A program made the translations under genes and the position numbers. A stretch of DNA of 64,000 bases, taken from the NCBI RefSeq assembly GCF_900100075.1, contig NZ_FNEG01000010.1, positions 62,001 through 126,000 of the forward strand, read 5' to 3'. Position 1 is the first letter of the stretch. Every line of letters begins with the position of its first letter. Positions 47,053-54,951 of the stretch are shown here, piece by piece. The stretch is from Chryseobacterium jejuense (lineage in GTDB: Bacteria; Bacteroidota; Bacteroidia; Flavobacteriales; Weeksellaceae). The notes under the pieces were generated by a model. It had not been told where the DNA came from. It did not search any database and worked only from the letters and a program-made list of their open reading frames with translations.

Positions 47053-48135
47053 TTAATTTGGAATATTTTCCCTATTGTAATGTTTCAAAGCCTTTTGTTT
47101 CAAAGGATTTTTACTCCAGTCTTCCCATATTCCTGTATAAGGGTCATATCCACATTTTAAAGGTTTTGAAATATCAAGGCCTTCTTTATTCTTGTGGGTT
47201 CTTGCTGTATACGCGCGGCAATCGGTGCAGATATAGCGAAACTCACAATCTTTACAAGTTTCTATTTTGTCCTTAGTGAGGTTCCAATATTTTTTGAAAT
47301 CACTTTGTATCAGAACCTCTTCAAGACTGGATTGATGGATATTTCCAAACTTTTCGGACATTAAAGGGCAGTTTTTTATATTTCCATCTATATCAATTCC
47401 CATTTTTTTGTGTAAACAGGAATTATGGTTGATTGCTTCAAGAACCTTTGGAAGGTTAGTATTGAAATATTTTAGATCTACTTTTCCGCAAGCGGATATT
47501 TTGATGTTTTCATGGTTAAAGTTGATACTAAACCTAAATATTTCTTTAGTCTTAAAAGGAATCTCTTTGCAGTTATAAAAAATGAAATTATAAATTCTTG
47601 TGGTTGATTGATTAAGGATTTGAAAAAACTCTTTATCTAAGGCATTATGAAATGGAGCGTATATTTCTATACCTTCTAAAACTGAGTCTTTAAATTTATC
47701 GTCGATCTCCTGATATTCTTCAAGAGAAAGTCCTTTAGTACAATAAATTACTAAATGTTTTATGCCTAAATTGTTGATAGAGTTTTTTATTTTGTCGAGA
47801 ATAATGACATTATCAATTTCAATGAAAACATTTGAGATCTTGCTTACTTCTTGAAATTCATAGGATAATGGAGGGAAATTCCTATCCCAATCCCCATTAG
47901 TTATAAAACCATATTCTTTTTCAAGCAGAAAATCTATATATTCATAAATGATCTCTTTAGAATCATTATCATAATTTTCTAAGATGTTTTCAATAGAATC
48001 ATTCTTCAGCTCTTCAATAATATCATTTAATTCCAAAGGATATAGATCAGAAGTATTTCTCTGGAGATCAGATACCAGTATTCTCTGGGCTCCTTTCGTG
48101 ATTAAAATATTACTGAATAAGTTGAAAAATTTCAT
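47053..48135 (-). CDS. Grasp-with-spasm SPASM-domain peptide maturase (GwsS-like)
   Basis: 360 aa. The C-terminal SPASM cysteines are Cys240 and Cys256, Cys294, Cys297, Cys303, Cys306 (ETCKDCEFRYICTDC) and Cys328, with GNIKNCPLMS between. The N-terminal 230 residues carry no CxxxCxxC; the only Cys residues before 240 are isolated (132, 189, 216), so no radical-SAM cluster can form in the standard way. It is the partner of the ATP-grasp protein in grasp-with-spasm RiPP clusters. The function of such SPASM proteins is not settled. It overlaps the small ORF 48132 by ATGA. Confidence 0.87.
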   Translation of the reverse strand: MKFFNLFSNILITKGAQRILVSDLQRNTSDLYPLELNDIIEELKNDSIENILENYDNDSKEIIYEYIDFLLEKEYGFITNGDWDRNFPPLSYEFQEVSKISNVFIEIDNVIILDKIKNSINNLGIKHLVIYCTKGLSLEEYQEIDDKFKDSVLEGIEIYAPFHNALDKEFFQILNQSTTRIYNFIFYNCKEIPFKTKEIFRFSINFNHENIKISACGKVDLKYFNTNLPKVLEAINHNSCLHKKMGIDIDGNIKNCPLMSEKFGNIHQSSLEEVLIQSDFKKYWNLTKDKIETCKDCEFRYICTDCRAYTARTHKNKEGLDISKPLKCGYDPYTGIWEDWSKNPLKQKALKHYNRENIPN

Positions 48136-48305
48136 AATAGTCTTGTAAGTGGTTTGTATGGTTTTTCTATGGTAATAAAATCAGTTTGAAACTTGCTACA
48201 CGACATAAAATAAATTCTTTTACGGCGTTTTTGTGATTTTTTAATAACTTCTGCATAAGTAAAAGTAAGAGGTAATTTGTGGTTTTCTTTAAAGCTATTC
48301 TTCAT
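48132..48305 (-). CDS. Unannotated 57-aa gene coupled to gwsS
   Basis: The minus-strand ORF from ATG 48305 to TGA at 48132-48134 encodes a basic 57-aa protein (start MKNSFKENHKLPLTFTY, middle IKKSQKRRKR, end KPLTRLL). Its stop overlaps the start of the SPASM gene (ATGA), the classic arrangement for translational coupling. There is no signal peptide and no membrane segment; no family is recognised. It could bind the leader or the SPASM protein. Evidence is the coupling and the position; codon use looks like the neighbours'. Confidence 0.6.
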   Translation of the reverse strand: MKNSFKENHKLPLTFTYAEVIKKSQKRRKRIYFMSCSKFQTDFITIEKPYKPLTRLL

Positions 48306-48359
48306 AGATCATAATATTTGTAGTCAACAGGATAAGTTATGTATGTCAGCTGAAAATAA

Positions 48360-49259
48360 TTACAAATAACATGCGATCTCTTTTTCTAAAGAATAATTAC
48401 AAATTAATGATAACCCTAAAAATTGCCCTATGGGATTAACTTCTAAGAAATAATATTTATCTCCACTTTTGAGCAAATCCAGCGAACCACAGTTTAAGTC
48501 CAAAGATTGCATTAGCAGATGTATTTTTTTTTCAATATCAGTAGGAAGTTTATATGGGACGTTTCTGTTGGGCTTTTTATCATTATATTTTCTGAAATCA
48601 ATCTGAGTCTGTTCATCGTTTTGTGAAATGATTGCAATAGACCATATTCTTCCATTCAGGTAAAAACATCGAATTTCAAAATCCTTTTCTATTTTTTCCT
48701 GAAAAAAAGAAATGAAAAAGGGATTCTCTTCTCTTTCTTCAACAATAGAAGTATACATCAACAGTTCTGAATTTTCATAAGATTCTACACCTGCAACTCC
48801 TGTAATAGACTTTGTAATGGTTTTTCCTATCGTTACTTGATCTGTATTTTCTGACAGAAAATAAGACGGGACATCCAGGCCAACCTCTTGTGCCAATTCT
48901 AAGACCTGAAGTTTGTTGACATTGCTGTTGCTTTGTTTATTTATGCATTTTTTAGATTCAAGCTTTTTAATTACATAATCTTCTAGCCAATGCTGATGTT
49001 CATTCATATATGAATTTATAGAAGAATTGTTATATTTTAATCTTTTAAATTTTAATCCTCCTCTTCTATACCATACGCTGGTTATATCATCGATAAAAAA
49101 ACTGTTTCTCGAACTCTCAATATAGATCCTCTTATTGTTTGTTTTAATTTCAAAAAATTCATCTTCATGAACACGGATAAATTTTTTGCCCATTGCTAAT
49201 AACCATTTGATAACCTCATTGGTAGTTGTTTCCCTATTCCTTGATAAGATTAATATCAT
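48360..49259 (-). CDS. Grasp-with-spasm ATP-grasp peptide maturase (GwsG-like)
   Basis: 299-aa ATP-grasp ligase. It would form ester or amide links between side chains of the precursor, as in graspetides such as microviridin. Start MILILSRNRETTTNEVI; central AGVESYENSELL and IEKDFEIRCFYLNGRIWSI; metal-binding LDLNCGSLDLL and LEVNPIGQFLGLS near the C-terminus. It ends with the CNYSLEKEIA stretch typical of this subfamily. Its start lies 26 nt inside the lipoprotein gene, so the pair is coupled. Confidence 0.9.
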   Translation of the reverse strand: MILILSRNRETTTNEVIKWLLAMGKKFIRVHEDEFFEIKTNNKRIYIESSRNSFFIDDITSVWYRRGGLKFKRLKYNNSSINSYMNEHQHWLEDYVIKKLESKKCINKQSNSNVNKLQVLELAQEVGLDVPSYFLSENTDQVTIGKTITKSITGVAGVESYENSELLMYTSIVEEREENPFFISFFQEKIEKDFEIRCFYLNGRIWSIAIISQNDEQTQIDFRKYNDKKPNRNVPYKLPTDIEKKIHLLMQSLDLNCGSLDLLKSGDKYYFLEVNPIGQFLGLSLICNYSLEKEIACYL

Positions 49260-50130
49260 TTGTCTTGAGTTTTTTTAAAAAATCTTTTTTAATGATAGCT
49301 GTATGTTTCAAACTTGGAAGCCCTATACTTTTCCTATGGCGATCAATTGTAACAGAATCTATTTCTTTTAGGAAAGTTCTTCCCATCCCATAATATGTAC
49401 CTTTACCAGGAGTGAAATCATGAGCATCTACCATCATTGAATAATCAAGGGGAGGGCAGTCTCCGGATTGTACATATTCTAATATTTTGGGCTGTAAATA
49501 AGGATAAAGAATCTTTGATTCCGACATATGACTAATCAGTGTAAGCATTGGCCCTTCTCCTATTTTATCTTTTGATGGAAATCCGAAATTTTCAAAGGTC
49601 CATTTAAAAAGGCGGGCATTTTTTTCAACATTTTTTCTGACTAAAGCGGTATCATAAGGCCGTCCTTCCTGATCTCTTTTAAACGCTATCCTGAAAGAAT
49701 CAATGAGTTGTTTATTTAAATTATTCTTCCAGTCCTTTATTTTTTGTTGAACCTCAGTGTTATCTATACCATACTTCTCAAAAAGTGGAAGGTATTCTTT
49801 ATATTGTTGATCAGATGGTGCTATCAGGGAGATTAAGTGATATAAACTTTTCTTTCCTCCAAAATCCTCATTGTATTGATCCGCAAGTGTAATGTAAGTT
49901 GCATATTCCTCAATACGCTCCTGATTTTTAGGAGCATATTCTTTGAAAAGCTCCTGATACTCTTTTATAGCAGCTTTAGGATTGTTAGCTAGTCTAAATG
50001 TACTATCGGTTTTATTAACTTCATTGTAGTAAATAATGTAATTCTTTTTACAAGAAGATAAAATAAAAAGACAGATTATCAATGTTAAGATACGAGCTGA
50101 TTTAAATGAATTATATTGTAAGAAATTCAT
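49234..50130 (-). CDS. Lipoprotein in the grasp-with-spasm cluster
   Basis: The 298-aa protein has a lipoprotein signal peptide (FKSARILTLIICLFILSSC, Cys27), so it is lipidated. The body is helical and rich in Lys, Glu and Tyr, with PLDYSMMVDAHDFTPGKGT near residue 228. No family is recognised. It stands between the precursor and the ATP-grasp gene and overlaps the latter, which suggests a role in export, immunity or presentation of the mature peptide. This is inference from position. Confidence 0.75.
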   Translation of the reverse strand: MNFLQYNSFKSARILTLIICLFILSSCKKNYIIYYNEVNKTDSTFRLANNPKAAIKEYQELFKEYAPKNQERIEEYATYITLADQYNEDFGGKKSLYHLISLIAPSDQQYKEYLPLFEKYGIDNTEVQQKIKDWKNNLNKQLIDSFRIAFKRDQEGRPYDTALVRKNVEKNARLFKWTFENFGFPSKDKIGEGPMLTLISHMSESKILYPYLQPKILEYVQSGDCPPLDYSMMVDAHDFTPGKGTYYGMGRTFLKEIDSVTIDRHRKSIGLPSLKHTAIIKKDFLKKLKTNDINLIKE

Positions 50131-50163
50131 ACTTTATCACATTTTTTAATAATACAAATTTAG

Positions 50164-50193
50164 AATAGAAGAGGGAAAACTCCCTCTTCTATT
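50164..50193 (-). other. Perfect 13-bp stem-loop after the grasp-with-spasm precursor
   Basis: AATAGAAGAGGGA and TCCCTCTTCTATT enclose a 4-nt loop. Transcription in the minus direction passes it straight after the precursor stop and then meets CTAAATTTG rather than a T-tract. It may be a partial terminator or stabilising end that raises precursor mRNA over the downstream genes. Confidence 0.7.
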
Positions 50194-50201
50194 TTTTTAT
50201 A

Positions 50202-50402
50202 TTATCCGGCACATAGCCAAGCTCTTCCCTTGTAACCACCAGTTCCGCCTACTCCTTCATAATAGTCAGTTTCTCCACATCCTGCAGAGTTTACAAGATC
50301 AGATTTGATAGCATAACCTCCATTTACTGATTTTAGCTCGTCTCTATTTAGCTTTTTGTTTTCAGAAGAGAAAGCTCTCTTCATTCCTGTTAATTTTTTC
50401 AT
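50202..50402 (-). CDS. Grasp-with-spasm RiPP precursor
   Basis: 66 aa from the ATG at 50402; the long upstream frame (to 50552) is not credible. Leader residues 1-29 end in RDELKSVNGG, with the Gly-Gly. The 37-residue core has Thr, Ser and Lys acceptors and Asp/Glu donors around CGETDYYEGVGGTGGYKGRA, plus Cys42 and Cys64. It is first in the leftward cluster with lipoprotein, ATP-grasp, small ORF and SPASM genes. The cross-links formed cannot be predicted from sequence alone. Confidence 0.85.
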   Translation of the reverse strand: MKKLTGMKRAFSSENKKLNRDELKSVNGGYAIKSDLVNSAGCGETDYYEGVGGTGGYKGRAWLCAG

Positions 50403-50466
50403 TGTTAGAATTTTTTTAATTAATACTTTGTCTGTTTGCCATATTATCCCTGGCGAAGGATGATGA

Positions 50467-50480
50467 AAGCTGATCAGCTT
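50467..50480. promoter_or_regulatory. Perfect palindrome upstream of the precursor
   Basis: AAGCTGATCAGCTT, 14 bp, 65 bp before the precursor start. It is GC-richer than its surroundings. TGTAC-T-GTACA at 50494-50504 is a second short palindrome. They may be operators or elements in the 5' leader. Confidence 0.5.
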
Positions 50481-50583
50481 ATATTTAGATTTTGTACTGT
50501 ACACATACAAAAAATAAATCATTGTGTTTTTACCTGAAGCAAACATACACAAGTAGAAATCATAAAAAAAGTCCTGGGGTTTT

Positions 50584-50600
50584 AGATTTATAAATCTATA
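50584..50600. promoter_or_regulatory. Regulator box, copy 1, upstream of the grasp-with-spasm precursor
   Basis: AGATTTATAAATCT (50584-50597) is a perfect 14-bp palindrome. The 15-bp ATTTATAAATCTATA (50586-50600) recurs exactly at 52507-52521. Confidence 0.55.
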
Positions 50601-50646
50601 AATGTAAATTTATAAAAAACAGATTATTCAGTAGTCTGTGAATTAG

Positions 50647-52383
50647 TTAGTTAGGGTTGTTTTGAGAATCGTTTAAACTATCGATTTCTTTAATGTACAT
50701 AGAGAGTGTAGTGCCTGTTTTTTTCTTAAAAGCTAAAGAAAATGCTTGCTCATTGTTGTATCCAAGCTCTTCAGCAATGACAGATAATTTGTAGGAACGA
50801 AATTTTTTATCTTTTACTAATCTGTTTAAGGCAAAATCAATACGGAGGTCATTAAGATAAGCTGCAAAGTTTTTTCCTTTGTAGGTATTAATAATTTCGG
50901 ATAAATAAGTAGTATTGGTTTTTATACTTTTTGCTAAACTAGCTAATGTAATGCCTTTTTTTAAATAAAGCTCTTTTGTTTCAAAAGTGGTTAGTTCTTT
51001 TAATATAAACTGAGCAACATCTTCTGATATTGTTTTTTGATTTTTATTTTCTATGTCAATTTGCTTTGGAATTTGTACCTGAGATATAAGCACTACATTA
51101 TCTATTTTAGCTGGTTCCGGATCTCGTTTTTCTATTGAGATAATTAGATCCTGAGCAATTTTTCTATGCTGCTGTTCTGTTTTTTTAGTCTTATAGTAAA
51201 GATATGTAATGAAAATAAGTACTAAGAATAGTATGCTAATAGATAGATAGAGTATCTTTTTTCTCATTTTTAATTCTCCAATGATATTTTCTTTTTCTTG
51301 CAAAAGATTGGGAGTATCATACTTTCTAGGTATTTCTGTTGAAAGGTATTTGAACTGCTCATCGAGTTTATGATCTACCTTTAAAAAGCGTTCAATGTAA
51401 TAAAGCTGTTTTTCTTTATCATTATTTTCTTTATAGTGATCAATAAGAAAAGTATATACATCTCTTAATTCAGGAAATGTATAACCACTTTTTGAAATAA
51501 TAGAGTCTAGCTTTGTGTAGTTTTCAACTGCTTTTGTTTTATCTTTTAAGCCTTCATAAGATTTACCAATATTTAAAAGACTATAGTTCATATTCTGATC
51601 TTGAACCCCGGAAAAATATTTATAAGCCGCTAAAAAGTTTTTAGCAGCAATATCATATTTTTTTAGTTTTAAATTGTATGCCCCTACGTAATAAATATAT
51701 TGATGATGGACATATTTATTTGTGAAAGCTAATGGAGTTTTTAATCCTTCCTTGATTAGAATATTTGCAGAATCCAATTTATTGAGCTCAATATAACAGT
51801 ATATAAGGCTTATACGCATTTGATTATGTTGGGATTCATCTGTAATATCATTGCCATTATATAAATAGTATCTGAACGTTTTGGCAGCATCAGCATTTTT
51901 GCCAATGTAGCTATTCAGATAAGCAATGTCCATATTAGCATATGCAGTCTGTTTCTGATCTTTTTGATCTTTTGCGTATTGCAGTCCTAAAATATAATTA
52001 TCTAAAGCTTTTTTTAAATTATCATGTTTGTAATAAAGATTTCCCTTCATTAGATAAGTCTGAGATGGGTATTTTGTTCCTTTTAAATTTTTTGTAACTG
52101 TTGCTGTGCTGTCAAGATATTTTAGAGCATTTGAAAGATTTTCGTTAAAATGAATAAGCACATATCCGTCGGCTATTTGAAGAGTATTTTGTTCTTTTTT
52201 TGCTTTTTGGAGGTAATATTGGGCTATAATTTTAGATTGATCGGTCTTTATATTCTCATAATAGTTATAAAATTTATTTTTCAATTCTTTATAACTAAAT
52301 GTTTTTAAACTATCAATTTTGTCATTCTGTGCGTAACATAAATTACTCAGAAAAATAAATATAAATAAGGCTTTCAATCTCAT
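50647..52383 (-). CDS. TPR-containing membrane AraC-family regulator
   Basis: 578 aa. An exported N-terminus (MRLKALFIFIFLSNLCYAQ) is followed by TPR-like helices (about residues 60-340), one membrane helix (ILYLSISILFLVLIFITYLYY, about 374-394) and a cytoplasmic AraC-type helix-turn-helix. The latter holds ITLASLAKSIKTNTTYLSEI and LSVIAEELGYNNEQAFSLAF, about 470-550. The layout is that of a peptide or envelope sensor with a DNA-binding tail. It lies between the two RiPP clusters, with a copy of one box on each side. Confidence 0.88.
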   Translation of the reverse strand: MRLKALFIFIFLSNLCYAQNDKIDSLKTFSYKELKNKFYNYYENIKTDQSKIIAQYYLQKAKKEQNTLQIADGYVLIHFNENLSNALKYLDSTATVTKNLKGTKYPSQTYLMKGNLYYKHDNLKKALDNYILGLQYAKDQKDQKQTAYANMDIAYLNSYIGKNADAAKTFRYYLYNGNDITDESQHNQMRISLIYCYIELNKLDSANILIKEGLKTPLAFTNKYVHHQYIYYVGAYNLKLKKYDIAAKNFLAAYKYFSGVQDQNMNYSLLNIGKSYEGLKDKTKAVENYTKLDSIISKSGYTFPELRDVYTFLIDHYKENNDKEKQLYYIERFLKVDHKLDEQFKYLSTEIPRKYDTPNLLQEKENIIGELKMRKKILYLSISILFLVLIFITYLYYKTKKTEQQHRKIAQDLIISIEKRDPEPAKIDNVVLISQVQIPKQIDIENKNQKTISEDVAQFILKELTTFETKELYLKKGITLASLAKSIKTNTTYLSEIINTYKGKNFAAYLNDLRIDFALNRLVKDKKFRSYKLSVIAEELGYNNEQAFSLAFKKKTGTTLSMYIKEIDSLNDSQNNPN

Positions 52384-52506
52384 TATTTCATAAATACATT
52401 ACAAATTTACATTTTTTAATCCATAAAAAAATTAACAATAAATAGGTGAAATTTGTCATTGTTTATCATATTGTTATGCTATTGTTGTATTCTATTTGGA
52501 CTTTGA

Positions 52507-52521
52507 ATTTATAAATCTATA
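52507..52521. promoter_or_regulatory. Regulator box, copy 2, between the AraC regulator and the split-LanB cluster
   Basis: ATTTATAAATCTATA, identical over 15 bp to 50586-50600. It stands 73 bp before the precursor start at 52594 and 124 bp before the regulator start at 52383, so it could serve both. Confidence 0.55.
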
Positions 52522-52546
52522 GTATAAAATTTTATTTGAATTTAAA

Positions 52547-52576
52547 AATATTACTTTCTTTGTAAAAAGTAATATT
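52547..52576 (+). other. Hairpin just upstream of the LanB-cluster precursor
   Basis: AATATTACTTT and AAAGTAATATT pair around an 8-nt loop (CTTTGTAA). It ends 17 bp before the precursor ATG. It could be an operator, or part of the message leader. Confidence 0.55.
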
Positions 52577-52593
52577 TAAATATCAACCAAGCT

Positions 52594-52761
52594 ATGAAAA
52601 AGAAAATTAAAGAAGAAAAGAAGTTATCTTTAAAAAAGATGCAATTGATGAAACCAAATCAGATGAAAATCATTAACGGAGGAGGTATTGCCCTTGCCGG
52701 TTTGAATGATGAAAATGATGATCCTGTTCCTACACCTCTTCAAACTCCAAGTGGTAAATAA
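52594..52761 (+). CDS. Cys-free lanthipeptide-like precursor
   Basis: 55 aa, missed by size-limited ORF searches. Leader MKKKIKEEKKLSLKKMQLMK then PNQMKIINGG, with Gly-Gly at 29-30. The core is GIALAGLNDENDDPVP followed by TPLQTPSGK: Thr47, Thr51 and Ser53 are the only hydroxyl residues, each next to Pro. It has no Cys at all, so lanthionine rings are impossible. It is followed 12 bp later by the peptidase gene and then by split LanB. A linear dehydrated peptide is the simplest product; whether Pro-flanked sites are dehydrated is open. Confidence 0.78.
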   Translation: MKKKIKEEKKLSLKKMQLMKPNQMKIINGGGIALAGLNDENDDPVPTPLQTPSGK

Positions 52762-52773
52762 TTTTTAGGAATA

Positions 52774-54951
52774 ATGAAAATAAAAATATTTGTTATTATC
52801 TGTTTATTATCTGTTTTCATTAACGCTCAAAAAACAAATTTAGCTCCCTCAAAACCTGTTACTGATAGGTATTTTGAAACTAATATTGTTGATGAATACA
52901 GAAATCTGGAAAATGTTGAAGATACCCAAACTCTTAATTGGATGAAGTCTCAGACTGCTTACACCAATTCTGTTCTTAATCTGATTCCTAAAAAGAATTA
53001 TTATTTAGAGAAAAGACTGGAGATTGATAAAAGGCAAGGTAATTCTGTATCTAATTTAAAAATATCAGGTAGTAATAAATATTTCTATTTAAAGAAAAAC
53101 GGGGATGAAAAAGTAGATAAATTGTATTATCGGGATGGATTTTCCGGTAAGGAAAAATTGCTTTATGATCCTGCTAATTACAAAAGCTCAGAAGGCAATC
53201 ACAATTTTGTTATCAATCATATAAGTCCAAGTTGGGACGGTAGTAAAATTGCTATTTCAATGTCTGAAAAAGGAAATGAATTAGCAGATGTAATTATTAT
53301 GGATGTTAAAACAAAATATATTCATCCTGAAATTATTACGAATGGCGCTCCTGCTTCCTTTGATGGAATAAGATGGACAGATGATAACAGTGGTTTTTTC
53401 TATGTGGCATTTTCGGTGACAGATCCTAAGTCTAAAAATTTCTATAGAAATACCCGGACCGTTTTATATAAAATAGGTACAGATCCTAATTCTATTCGTG
53501 AGGTTTTTTCTGCCAAGAATAACCCTAATCTAAACATAAGTGAGGATCAGTTTCCTATGATTTTGAACTTTGACTTAGATCAGGATTATTATATAGGAAT
53601 GGTAGTAGATTATCAAACCTATAGAAAAACATATAGTATTAAGAAAAAAGATTTATTGGAAGGTAAGAATAATTGGCAAGCACTATCTGACCCTAGCGAT
53701 AAAGCAAAGAATTTAGATATACGAAAAGATCAGATTATCTTTTTATCAAGCTATAATTCTCCTTTTGTTAAGCTTTGTAAAACCAATATTAAAAACCCTG
53801 ATTTCAAAAATGCAGAGGTTTTAGTCCCTGAAAAGAAGGATGAAATCATTAAAAGTTATCGAGTAACAAAAGATGGTATTTATTATACTACTACCCGAAA
53901 TGGAGTAGAAGCTAAATTATATTTATATAAAGATGGAAAAGATAACCCCATCAAACTTCCTTATGCATCTGGAAATATTGGATTAGAAAATAAAGGTGAA
54001 AAGTTTTCAGATATATGGATCACATGTTCTGGTTGGGCAAATGACGAGCAACGTTTTAGCTATGATGTAAAAACAAATACTTTCAAACCGGAAAATCTTT
54101 CTCCTGTCGCAGAATATCCTGAATTTAAAAATATTGTAGTTAAAGAAATTACTATAAAAGCAAGGGATGGTGAAGAAGTTCCTGTCTCCTTAATTTATAA
54201 TAAAGACATCATAAGAAATAGTCAAAACCCAGTTTTAATTGACAGCTATGGATCTTATGGAATATCCAGCACTCCTTTTTTTGCAAAAACTTATTTATTA
54301 TGGGTAAATGAAGGAGGTATGGTTGCTATTGCCCATGTAAGAGGAGGAAGTGAAAAGGGAGATCAATGGCGTTTAGCAGGCTTTAAAGGAACAAAACCTA
54401 ATACCTGGAGAGATTTAATAGACTGTACAGAATATTTAATAAGTGAAAAGTATACTTCAAAAGAGAAAGTGGCTATCTGGGGAGCAAGCGCTGGAGGAAT
54501 TACTGTAGGCCGGGCAATGACTGAAAGACCCGATCTTTTTAAAGCCGTTATTGCGGAAGTAGGAGCGTTGAATATGATTAGAGATGAAGCAGCAGTTAAT
54601 AGCCAGCCAAAAGAATTCGGTTCTGTAAAAGATCCTGAAGAATTTAAAGGGCTGTTAGAGATGGACGCTTATCATCATATTAAGAAAGGAACAAAATACC
54701 CTGCTACTTTTATCACTGCAGGTATGAACGATCAGAGAGTAACTCCATGGATGCCTACAAAATTTGGAGCTAAATTAATAGCAGATAATACTTCTGATAG
54801 TCCCATCCTGCTGAAAATTGATTTTGAAGGAGGCCATGCAGGTAATGTACCCATAGCACAACGATATGCTAACATAGGAGATATGTTTGAATTTGCATTC
54901 TGGCAATTGGGGCATCCTGACTATCAACCTAAAGAAGAAATTAAAAAGTAA
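52774..54951 (+). CDS. Secreted prolyl oligopeptidase (S9A) in the LanB cluster
   Basis: 725-aa serine peptidase that cuts after Pro. Signal peptide MKIKIFVIICLLSVFINAQ, so it works outside the cytoplasm. The propeller domain lies at about 70-400. The catalytic domain has Ser in WGASAGGITVG (about residue 575), Asp in AGMNDQRVTPW (about 655) and His in EGGHAGNVP (about 690). A prolyl oligopeptidase is the leader peptidase for some lanthipeptides, and this precursor has four Pro in its core region. The stop is adjacent to the next start (TAA-ATG). Confidence 0.92.
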   Translation: MKIKIFVIICLLSVFINAQKTNLAPSKPVTDRYFETNIVDEYRNLENVEDTQTLNWMKSQTAYTNSVLNLIPKKNYYLEKRLEIDKRQGNSVSNLKISGSNKYFYLKKNGDEKVDKLYYRDGFSGKEKLLYDPANYKSSEGNHNFVINHISPSWDGSKIAISMSEKGNELADVIIMDVKTKYIHPEIITNGAPASFDGIRWTDDNSGFFYVAFSVTDPKSKNFYRNTRTVLYKIGTDPNSIREVFSAKNNPNLNISEDQFPMILNFDLDQDYYIGMVVDYQTYRKTYSIKKKDLLEGKNNWQALSDPSDKAKNLDIRKDQIIFLSSYNSPFVKLCKTNIKNPDFKNAEVLVPEKKDEIIKSYRVTKDGIYYTTTRNGVEAKLYLYKDGKDNPIKLPYASGNIGLENKGEKFSDIWITCSGWANDEQRFSYDVKTNTFKPENLSPVAEYPEFKNIVVKEITIKARDGEEVPVSLIYNKDIIRNSQNPVLIDSYGSYGISSTPFFAKTYLLWVNEGGMVAIAHVRGGSEKGDQWRLAGFKGTKPNTWRDLIDCTEYLISEKYTSKEKVAIWGASAGGITVGRAMTERPDLFKAVIAEVGALNMIRDEAAVNSQPKEFGSVKDPEEFKGLLEMDAYHHIKKGTKYPATFITAGMNDQRVTPWMPTKFGAKLIADNTSDSPILLKIDFEGGHAGNVPIAQRYANIGDMFEFAFWQLGHPDYQPKEEIKK

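Noticed and set aside
50403..50552. Long N-terminal extension of the grasp-with-spasm precursor
   Set aside because: The extra codons cover the promoter region with palindromes and give no leader-like sequence; MKKLTGMKRAF at 50402 is the fitting start.
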